64,000 bases of DNA from Pseudoalteromonas sp. A25 (GTDB lineage: Bacteria; Pseudomonadota; Gammaproteobacteria; Enterobacterales; Alteromonadaceae). The stretch is taken from the NCBI RefSeq assembly GCF_009176705.1, contig NZ_AP021846.1:3592001-3656000 (forward strand). Reading direction: 5' to 3'. This document shows positions 26,201 to 38,200 of the stretch, piece by piece; positions within the stretch are counted from its first letter, which is position 1, and each line of letters opens with the position of its first letter. Position numbers and translations under genes: made by a program. The notes below the pieces were generated by a model, which did no database searches, had not been told where the DNA came from, and saw nothing but the letters and a program-made list of their open reading frames with translations.

Positions 26201-29200
26201 CAGCGATTGTGTTTGCGCTAAAGCACGATTGTCCATCGGTGTACCAATCATGATATCCGATTGGCCTGACAGTCGAGACAAAGTAATAAAGTACGCACTC
26301 ATTAACACTGAATACATCGTGGTACTGTTTGCTGCTGCAAGTGCTTTTAACTCAGTGGCAAGTTCATCTGCAACAAAGCGAGACTCCTCTGCTCCCACAA
26401 AGCTAGGTATTGCAGGACGCGTGTAATCAGTTGGAATAGAGAGTACTTCAACCTCTTGCACTTGTTGCTGCCAGTATTTTTGATGCGATGCCAATACATC
26501 GCCTTGCATATATTCACGTTGCCACAATGCATAATCTGCATACTGAATCGATAAGGGTGATAGCTCAACACCTTGTGAACGGTAATACTGTTCCACTTCC
26601 GAGAAGAATAGGCCGCTTGACCAACCGTCGAATATGATGTGATGCCAAACAACCAACAAGTAACTGTCATATTCTGTATTGATAATAAAACCGCGCATTG
26701 CAGGAGATTTATCTAGCTCAAATTTATTCGCTACTTGTTGTGATACAAAGGTATTCAGTTGTTCAGTATGAACCGCTACAGTTTGTATTTCTGCGCCTTT
26801 TGTTAACGGCGTTTGATAGCTCTCGCCGTCTTCATCAAAGTTAAACGTACTTCTGAGTACTTCATGGCGTGATATCACCGCGTCAATAGCGAGTACTAAC
26901 TTTTGCGTATCGATATTGCGATTTAGTTTTGTAAATACAGGAACTTGATAGCTTCCTTGGCTTTCAGGCAAACGTTCAAGCAACAGCATTTGCTCTTGAG
27001 CAAAAGACAAAGGGTAGCGCGCTTGTCTTGGCACTGAACTTGGGATCCGTATTTCGTCTGTCTGCGCTAAATTTTCCGCCAGTGACGCTATCGTTTTATG
27101 CTCAAATAACTTAGCTAGGCTAAACTCCAACGCTAATTCATCACGCACTTTTGCTGCCATGCGCACCGCATGGATTGAGTTACCCCCAAGCTTGAAGAAG
27201 TCATCATATACCGACACTTGCTCAACATTTAACAGTGCTGACCAGATATCACACAAGGTTGCTTCTATTTCATTGCGCGGTTCGACATACTCAGCTCGAG
27301 CTTGCAAATCCACCTCAGGTAAAGCGGCTAAATCCGCTTTGCCATTCGCCGTTAATGGTAACTTATCTAATAGCACCCAGTGACTCGGTAACTGGTAGCT
27401 GGCTAATTGCGATTTTAACGCTTCCTCGAATGCCAACTCATCCCATCGCTCAGCGTCTTGTGCAACGATGTAAGCCACTAAGCTTGCATCTTTACCACGC
27501 GTTTTTACTTGAACTAAGGCATGTTGCACATTGTCTTGTGCCATCAACACCGACTCTATTTCTTCAAGCTCGATTCGGTAGCCTCTGATTTTGACTTGCT
27601 TGTCGTCTCTGCCTAAGTATTCCAATTCACCTGATTCTAACCAGCGCACTTTATCGCCGGTTTTATACAGCACCGCATCAGGCTCTATCCCCGCTATTTG
27701 AAACTCAGAACCACGAATAAACGCTTGCTCCGTAAGAGCCGGCTTATTCAAATATCCCCGAGCAAGCCCTGCACCACTGATATAAAGTTCACCGACGCAT
27801 CCAACCGGCAATAAGCTACGAGAAGGCGATAACACATACACTTGACGACCATTCGCTGGTTTACCTATCGGAACACTGCCTTCAGTGACTTGGCATTCAT
27901 AGGTGCTCGCAATGGTTGTACTTTCTGTCGGTCCGTAACAATTTAAGATATGTTTTGGCCGAGTAGGTTGACTCACCAAACGGTTCATGATCGCAGGCGT
28001 CAGTGCCTCACCGCCGACCATTAAGTACCTCAGCGCACTAAACATGTCAGGAGACTGGCTGTATATAGAATCAAATAAAGCGCGTGTCAGCAGTACAATA
28101 CTCACTTGGTTACGGCTCAGGAGCGCTTCAATTTCAAAAGCATCAAGCGCCATATCTGAGTTTGGGATCACGAGACTTGCACCTTGTGTTAATGCCCCCC
28201 AAATCTCAAATGTCGCGGCATCAAACGCTGGATTAGCTAATTGTACAAACACGTCTTGCGTCGTGATATCAACATAATCTGTGTTGTTTACCAACGACAC
28301 CACACCGCGCTGCGTAACCATAGCTCCTTTAGGCTTTCCTGTGGTGCCAGAGGTATACATGATGTACGCCAAATCATCGAGAGTGCTGTTCACATGTAAG
28401 TTGTCTGCACTGTATTGCGCACTATCAAATACATCGACGTTCATACACACTGGCTTAGATATGCTTTGAGACAGCGCATCATCAAGCACATCGTTTTGAG
28501 CACTATCACTGAGCACTAAACTCAACTGACAATCATCTATGATATACACCAAGCGTGACATCGGTGTGCCCATCGCAAATGGCACATAAGCGGCCCCCAC
28601 TTTGAGCGCTGCTAACATACTCAACACCATGTCTAGTCGTGAACTATGATAGACACCTATCATCTGTGGCTTACCCGCCACATTGGCCAATATCATCGCC
28701 GCACGACGATTCGCCATCGCATTTAACTCACCATAGCTGTAAGTTTTCTCTTGCGTGATTAAAGCGACTGCATCGGGTGTACGCGCTGCATGTTGCTCAA
28801 ATAACTCCGTAATAGTTTGCTCACCAAAACTGACTGTGTGGCCATTCCATTGTACAAGCTGTTGATATTGCTCAGCCTCTTCTAATACTTGGTGATGAGA
28901 CGCCGTGGCATCTTGCAACATCATCTCAATAATTCGCTGATATAGCTTCGCATAACTCACACCTACCCCAGCCTTATAGTGACTGCGTAGCGTGCTCAAA
29001 GAACACATGATTTCATCGGTGTTTTGCGAGGTCTGAACATTCAAACTCAGTGGTAAACTGTTCTCCGCTATCCCCATTCGCCCTGCAAGTAAGTCCTCTG
29101 CCGCAACGCTGTCTTGCTGCCAGTAAGCATTAAAACTGGTGTAGTTAAAGGCTGCATGGAAAGGCTCATCACCCACCAGTTCCTTAACCACCTCTAGTGG

Positions 29201-32200
29201 GAAGAAACGCTGTGCTTCCACTGCATTCATTTGCCCATGCACCGCTTGGATAAACTCAAGCCATGACCCAGTCCGATGAGGCCCAACCTGACAAGAAACT
29301 GTAACTGGTAGAATATTGACAAACAGCCCAAGTAATTTGTCGCTGTCTAACACTTCAGGTCTACCATGAACCGATAATCCTGATACTACTTGCTCATACC
29401 CTGTCGCCAACGACAAAGCCTTACTGTGCGCTGCGAACATTACCGCTTTCAATGACACATCACATCGTGCCGCCAATGCTTGCAAAGCCTTCGCTTGTGT
29501 CGCATTAAAAGAGAACATCAGATAGTCACTCTCTGGCGCGGTATGGCTTGGTAAGCTGTCATCATCACTCGGTGCCAATAACACCGGCTGTGCCGCCACC
29601 TGCTCAAACTGGTTACGCCAAAATGTATGGTTATCTGTATCACTTAACGCCGCTTGCTCTTGCGCAATAAAGTCTCGGTAGCTCGCCGCCAACGCCGGCT
29701 GCACCAGTGATTTACCCGCCAGTGCTTTACCGTATAATGCCGCCACTTCTGCCGTTAACGCCGCCTCACTCCAACCATCAATGATGGCGTGATGAACACT
29801 AAAGCTTAAGTGAAAGCGCTCTGCATCAATGCGGTGTGCCGCAACGCGCAGTAACGGGTATTCATTATCTGCAAACCCTCTTTGGTGCTCTTGTTTATAC
29901 CACGCATGCACAGCTTGTAAGTCTTCCTCTGTGTTACCAATGAACAGCTCTATCTGCGCTTGCTCATGCACCAATTGCAATGGTTCGCTAAAACCACTTA
30001 GCGCAATTTGAGTACGTAATATTGAATGGCGTGCACAAATTGCTGCTAATGTGTCACGTAAACATGATTCATCAAGTGGCAAGGTAAATGAGTAGCTGAT
30101 CAGATCATGGTATAGACTGCCCGCACTCGCTTGAGTGTGATACAACATACCGAGCTGCAATCGGCTCACCGGATAAGCATCTTCAATGCCTTCAGGTAAC
30201 AGGGCTTTATCGGCCTCGCTGATCAAGGAAAATGCACTGCTTGCGACTGTTTGCTGTACTTTGGCTTCCCCTGCATCAACGCATTGTGCCAACAAGGACA
30301 CGGTTTGGGTTGCCAACAAATCAGCTAAACTGAACTCAACCCCTGCCTGTCTGGCTCGTGTCACTAACTTAATACTGATGATTGAGTCACCACCAAGCTC
30401 ATAGTAGTTATCGTTCACGCCCACTTGCTCAACCTGCAGCACTTCTTGCCATACGGAGCATAAGATCTGCTCCGTTTTCGTGCTCGGGGCGATATAGGTG
30501 CGCGCTTCAACTTGGCTTGGACGAGGCAGCGCAGCTCTGTCTAACTTACCATTCACTGTCAAAGGAAGCTGAGCTAGCACCGTGATGTGTGCTGGGATCA
30601 TGTAACTTGGTAAGACATGCGCCAGTGCTCCTTTTAACGTCGCTCCTAACTGGGCATCATCGCTGACCACATAAGCTAGTAAACGCGCATGGCCTTCTGA
30701 GTCGTCAATCAATAGAGCAGCCTGCTGGACACCATCTTGTTGCAGTAAGGCCGCTTCAATTTCACCCAACTCGATACGATAACCTCTAATTTTCACTTGG
30801 TTATCGTTACGACCTAGATACTCAAGCGTGCCATCGGCCAACCAACGAACCACATCGCCAGTTTTATACATACGGGTATAGCCCAACGCTTGCATTGACT
30901 CATCCGCAAATGGGTTATCAATAAAACGCTCAGCAGTTAGCTCTGGGCGATTTAAATAACCCGGTGATAAACCCGCCCCACCGATATACAGCTCACCAGG
31001 TACACCTGGCGGTACCAGTTGCATCTGCTCATTGAGTACATAAGCTTGCATGTCGCGCAGTACACGCCCTATGGTCGAACACTCTGAGGCATGCTCTGCG
31101 TATAATGGCTGATAAGTCGTGTGTACCGTGGTTTCTGTGATCCCGTACATATTCACCAGCTGCGGTTGACTATCACCGAATCGCGCCCACCAACGCTTTA
31201 GACTTGCGGGGTTAAGTTTGTCGCCACCGAAAATGACATATCTCAGTGCCGGAAAATCAAGCTCAAGGGTCAACGCCGCTTCAGCAAACCCTAAGAAAGC
31301 ACCAGGTGTTTGATTTAATACAGTGACCGCTTCTTGTTGGCATAATTTGGCAACCGCTGCAAAGTCACGTACGAGGCTCTGCTCAGGAATAACTAAGCGT
31401 CCACCATGGAGCAACGCGCCCCACATTTCCCATACGGTAAAATCAAAGGTGTAAGCGTGATAGAGCATCCACACATCTTGTGCATTAAATTGATAGTCCG
31501 CTGCCGTCGCTTTAAACAAGCGCATAACATTGGCATGGTTTTGTAACACCCCTTTGGCTTTACCCGTTGTGCCAGAGGTATAAATCACATAAGCCAAATC
31601 ATCAGCACCGTGCATCACACCTGGTGTTGTGGTTGCGCATGCAGACACCGCATCATCATCCATCACCAACAAAGGCGCTTCACTGTTGAGCTGAGTTTGA
31701 TAAGCAGACTGAGACTGCGCTGTTGTTAGCACCAACGCGGGAGCACTGTCATCCAACACATGCTGATTACGCAATGCGGGATTAGACGGTGCCATAGGGA
31801 CATAGGCTGCGCCCGCTTTAAGGACTGCTAATACACTGATCATCAGCTCAAGGCTTGGCTCAACATATAACGCAATCAACGTATTGGCAGCTAAGGGTTG
31901 GCCATAGTGTGCTTGGTAACTTGCACGCAACCAATTCGCCAGTTGATTTGCACGCTCATTCAGTGCTTGGTAGCTGAGCTGTTGCTGGCCACAGGTCAAG
32001 GCAATGGCTTGCGGACAAGTTGCTACTTGCGCTTCAAATGCACTGACTAAGGTATCTGTTGATGCAAACTCTTCTCTGAGCATTATCGATTGCTGCAACA
32101 GCTCTTGCTGTTTAACGTCGCTCATCAATGGGATCTCGCCTACTGTATGAGTGCGCGCATCAATGAGTCCAACTAGAATATTGGTATAGAGCTCGCTGAT

Positions 32201-35200
32201 TGCTTCAATCGTATTATGTTCAAACAAACTAACGGCATAGTTCAATGTGATATTGATACCTTCTTGTGAACGTGTTGCCATTAAACTTAAGTCAAACTTT
32301 GCAGGGCAAAAGTCTACGTCACCATCCAGCGGTGCTGGTGTCATTGGCAGCGCAACAACATCATCAACTACATCTTGTAAATCTTGTAGACCAAATACCA
32401 CCTGAAATAATGGGTGACGAGACGCATCTCGCTCAACACCTAGTAGCTCAACAATTTGCTCAAATGGTAGCTCTTGATGAGCCTTGGCCTGACCAACACA
32501 CTGGTGCACATTTTGAATAAACTGGCTTGTTGACATCGACCAATCAACTTGCATTCTCAAAGGCAGCGTATTAACAAAAAAGCCAATTACGCCTTGGGTT
32601 TGATGATGATGTCGATTATCAGAAGGCGTCCCAACAATAATATCTTGCTGATCACACAGGTGTGCCAACGTCAGGTAGAATGCGCTCAGCAACACGCTAT
32701 TAAGAGAGCTATCATTCTCTTTGGCAAGTGCAACTAACGCTTTTGAAGTGCCACTATCGATGTTTGTATACAGCTCCCGGCCTTGATGGCGTGCCACTGC
32801 TGGACGATTATGATCAAGCGGTAAAGAGAGTGTTTCAACGTCTTGCAGCTGAGTTTGCCAATATGTTCGATATGTCTCTAAGGTATCCCCTTGTAAATAA
32901 TCGCGTTGCCATACTGAGTAATCAATATAATCAATTGGCCAAGTAGGTGACGTGCATGGCACGCCATTGATACCGTTGTGATAGTGCTCAGCTAACTCTT
33001 TTAAGAACAAGCTCGTTGACCAACCATCAAATGCAATATGATGCCAAACAATAAGCAAATATCTCTGTTCACCGGTATTGTAAAAGCTGGCGCGCATCAC
33101 TTCACGCTCTAGGTCAAAAGGCGTATCAACCTGCTTTTGTACACTAACTGCCAATGCATCTGCCGAGCAATCATGATTTGCGATAGTCAATGTGTTTGCC
33201 ATCACTTGCTGGACAACATGACCACTTTCATTTGTTAGGTAGCGCGTTCTTAGAATGGGGTGTCTATCAACGAGCTGCATCACTGATTGTTGCAGTTGCT
33301 CAAGCGCGACATCCTCATTCAAAGCAAGCAATAAAGGAATGTGATAGGCGCTACTAGGCTGTAATTGCTCAATATAAAACAAACGTTCCTGCGCAAAAGA
33401 GAGCGGATAATGGTCACGCTTCTCGCCTAGGCTTGGGATCACAATCTCGTCTGACTGCATTAGATTAGCCGCCAATGACGCTATCGTTTTATGTTCAAAT
33501 AACTTCGCTAGACTAAAGTCTAATGACAACTCATCACGCACTTTTGCCGCCATGCGCACTGCATGGATTGAGTTACCTCCAAGCTTGAAAAAGTCATCGA
33601 ATACAGAGACAGGCTCACCATCCAATAGCTCCGACCAAATAGCACATAGACCCGCTTCAATTTCATTACGTGGCGCAACATAATCATCACGTGCTTGCAA
33701 ATCCACCTCAGGTAAAGCGGCTAAGTCCATTTTGCCATTGGCGGTTAATGGCAATGCTGGCAATGTCACAAAATGATGTGGTAACTGATAACTTGCGAGA
33801 GATTTTTGTAAATTAGCCTGAAGCATTGCCTCATCAAAGGCCTGCATATTTTCAGGCACAACATAAGCCACCAAACAAGCATCTCGACCTGACTCTTTTA
33901 CCTGTACCAAAGCATGTTGAATGTTGGGTTGTGTCATCAACACCGACTCTATTTCTTCAAGCTCAACTCGGTAGCCTCTGATTTTGATTTGCTGGTCGTC
34001 TCTGCCTAAGTATTCCAATTCACCTGATTCTAACCAGCGCACTTTATCGCCAGTTTTATACAGCACCGCATCAGGCTCTATACCCGCAATTTGAAACTCT
34101 GAACCACGAATAAACGCTTGCTCAGTGAGAGTCGGCTTATTCAAATATCCCTGGGCAAGCCCTGCACCGCCAATATATAGCTCACCCACACATCCTGTTG
34201 GTAGCAATGTACGAGATGGAGACAACACATAAACCTGTCGACCATTGATAGGCTTACCTATCGGTACACTACCTACTTCACCTTGGCACTCATGTGTCGT
34301 TGCAAATGTTGTACTTTCGGTAGGTCCATAACCATTAAGAATATGCACAGGACGTTCTACTTGGCTGACCAAACGCGCCATGATGGCACTCGTCAAGGCC
34401 TCGCCACCGACGAGTAGATAGCGTAATCCGGCAAACATGGTCGTTGATTCACTGTATACAGAATCAAATAATGCCCGTGTCAGCCATAAAATACTCACGT
34501 GATGACGCGTTAACACATCACAAATCGACTCTGCGTCTAACATCATGTCATCATTGGGCACAACTAAACTTGCCCCCTGTGTCAACGCCCCCCAAATCTC
34601 AAATGTCGCCGCATCAAACGCTGGATTAGCTAATTGTACAAACACGTCTTGCGTCGTGATATCAACATAATCTGTGTTGTTTACCAACGACACGACCCCC
34701 CGATGTGGGATCATCGCCCCCTTTGGCTGCCCAGTGGTGCCCGAGGTGTACATAATGTAAGCTAAATCATTCAGCGTGGTATGTTGCGCGATATTTTGGG
34801 CTGAAAACTGATGTGCATCTTCTTTATCCACATAAAGACAAACTGGGTTAGATGTCGCGCTAGCTAGGCCTTGTGTTAACACCTTTTCTGAGTGACTATC
34901 ACAGAGCATTATGTCCAACTGACAGTCGTCCACAATATAGCTCACGCGAGATGCTGGCGTGCCCATCGCAAATGGCACATAAGCGGCCCCCACTTTGAGC
35001 GCTGCTAACATACTCAACACCATGTCTAATCGTGAACTATGATAGACACCTATCATCTGTGGCTTACCCGCCACATTGGCCAATATCATCGCCGCACGAC
35101 GATTCGCCATCGCATTTAACTCACCATAGCTGTAAGTTTTCTCTTGCGTGATTAAAGCGACTGCATCGGGTGTACGCGCTGCATGTTGCTCAAATAACTC

Positions 35201-38200
35201 CGTAATAGTTTGTTCGCCAAAACTGACTGTGTGGCCATTCCATTGTACAAGCTGTTGATATTGCTCAGCCTCTTCTAATACTTGGTGATGAGACGCCGTG
35301 GCATCTTGCAACATCATCTCAATAATTCGCTGATATAGCTTCGCATAACTCACACCTACCCCAGCCTTATAGTGACTGCGTAGCGTGCTCAAAGAACACA
35401 TGATTTCATCGGTGTTTTGCGAAGTCTGAACATTCAAACTCAGTGGTAAACTGTTCTCCGCTATCCCCATTCGCCCTGCAAGTAAGTCCTCTGCCGCAAC
35501 GCTGTCTTGCTGCCAGTAAGCATTAAAACTGGTGTAGTTAAAGGCTGCATGGAAAGGCTCATCACCCACCAGTTCCTTAACCACCTCTAGTGGGAAGAAG
35601 CGCTGTGCTTCCACTGCATTCATTTGCCCATGCACCGCTTGGATAAACTCAAGCCATGACCCAGTCCGGCGAGACCCAACCTGACAAGACACTGTAACTG
35701 GTAGAATATTGACAAACAGCCCAAGTAATTTGTCGCTGTCTAACACTTCAGGTCTACCATGAACCGATAATCCTGATACTACTTGCTCATACCCTGTCGC
35801 CAACGACAAAGCCTTACTGTGCGCTGCAAACATTACCGCTTTCAATGACACATCACATCGTGCCGCCAATGCTTGCAAAGCCTTCGCTTGTGTCGCATTA
35901 AAAGAGAACATCAGATAGTCACTCTCTGGCGCGGTATGGCTTGGTAAGCTGTCATCATCACTCGGTGCCAATAACACCGGCTGTGCCGCCACCTGCTCAA
36001 ACTGGTTACGCCAAAATGTATGGTTATCTGTATCACTTAACGCCGCTTGCTCTTGCGCAATGAAGTCTCGATAGCTCGCCGCCAACGCCGGCTGCACCAG
36101 TGATTTACCCGCCAGTGCTTTACCGTATAATGCCGCCACTTCTGCCGTTAACGCCGCCTCACTCCAACCATCAATGATGGCGTGATGAACACTAAAGCTT
36201 AAGTGAAAGCGCTCTGCATCAATGCGGTGTGCCGCAACGCGCAGTAACGGGTATTCATTATCTGCAAACCCTCTTTGGTGCTCTTGTTTATACCACGCAT
36301 GCACAGCTTGTAAGTCTTCATCTGTGTTACCAATGAATAGCTCTATCTGTGCTTGCTCATGCACCAATTGCAATGGCTTACTAAAGCCACTTAGCGCAAT
36401 TTGAGTACGTAATATTGAATGGCGTGCACAAATTGCTGCTAATGTGTCACGTAAACATGATTCATCAAGTGGCAAGGTAAATGGATAACTGATCAGATCA
36501 TGATATAAACAACTGTCATTAGACTGTGTGTGAAACAACATACCGAGCTGCAATCGGCTCACCGGATAAGCATCTTCAATGCCTTCAGGTAACAGGGCTT
36601 TATCGGCCTCGCTGATCAAGGAAAATGCACTGCTTGCGACTGTTTGCTGTACTTTGGCTTCCCCTGCATCAACGCATTGTGCCAACAAGGACACGGTTTG
36701 GGTTGCCAACAAATCAGCTAAACTGAACTCAACCCCTGCCTGTCTGGCTCGTGTCACTAACTTAATACTGATGATTGAGTCACCACCAAGCTCATAGTAG
36801 TTATCGTTCACGCCCACTTGCTCAACCTGCAGCACTTCTTGCCATACGGAGCATAAGATCTGCTCCGTTTTCGTGCTCGGGGCGATATAGGTGCGCGCTT
36901 CAACTTGGCTTGGACGAGGCAGCGCAGCTCTGTCTAACTTACCATTCACTGTCAAAGGAAGCTGAGCTAGCACCGTGATGTGTGCTGGGATCATGTAACT
37001 TGGTAAGACATGCGCCAGTGCTCCTTTTAACGTCGCTCCTAACTGGGCATCATCGCTGACCACATAAGCTAGTAAACGCGCATGGCCTTCTGAGTCGTCA
37101 ATCAATAGAGCAGCCTGCTGGACACCATCTTGTTGCAGTAAGGCCGCTTCAATTTCACCCAACTCGATACGATAACCTCTAATTTTCACTTGGTTATCGT
37201 TACGACCTAGATACTCAAGCGTGCCATCGGCCAACCAACGAACCACATCGCCAGTTTTATACATACGGGTATAGCCCAACGCTTGCATTGACTCATCCGC
37301 AAATGGGTTATCAATAAAACGCTCAGCAGTTAGCTCTGGGCGATTTAAATAACCCGGTGATAAACCCGCCCCACCGATATACAGCTCACCAGGTACACCT
37401 GGCGGTACCAGTTGCATCTGCTCATTGAGTACATAAGCTTGCATGTCGCGCAGTACACGCCCTATGGTCGAACACTCTGAGGCATGCTCTGCGTATAATG
37501 GCTGATAAGTCGTGTGTACCGTGGTTTCTGTGATCCCGTACATATTCACCAGCTGCGGTTGACTATCACCGAATCGCGCCCACCAACGCTTTAGACTTGC
37601 GGGGTTAAGTTTGTCGCCACCGAAAATGACATATCTCAGTGCCGGAAAATCAAGCTCAAGGGTCAACGCCGCTTCAGCAAACCCTAAGAAAGCACCAGGT
37701 GTTTGATTTAATACAGTGACCGCTTCTTGTTGGCATAATTTGGCAACCGCTGCAAAGTCACGTACGAGGCTCTGCTCAGGAATAACTAAGCGTCCACCAT
37801 GGAGCAACGCGCCCCACATTTCCCATACGGTAAAATCAAAGGTGTAAGCGTGATAGAGCATCCACACATCTTGTGCATTAAATTGATAGTCCGCTGCCGT
37901 CGCTTTAAACAAGCGCATAACATTGGCATGGTTTTGTAATACCCCTTTGGCTTTACCCGTTGTGCCAGAGGTATAAATCACATAAGCCAAATCATCAGCA
38001 CCGTGCATCACATCTGGTGTTGTGGTTGCGCATGCAGACACCGAATCATCATCCATCACCAACAAAGGCGCTTCACTGTTGAGCTGAGTTTGATAAGCAG
38101 ACTGAGACTGCGCTGTTGTTAGCACCAACGTGGGAGCACTGTCATCCAACACATGCTGATTACGCAATGCGGGATTAGACGGTGCCATAGGGACATAGGC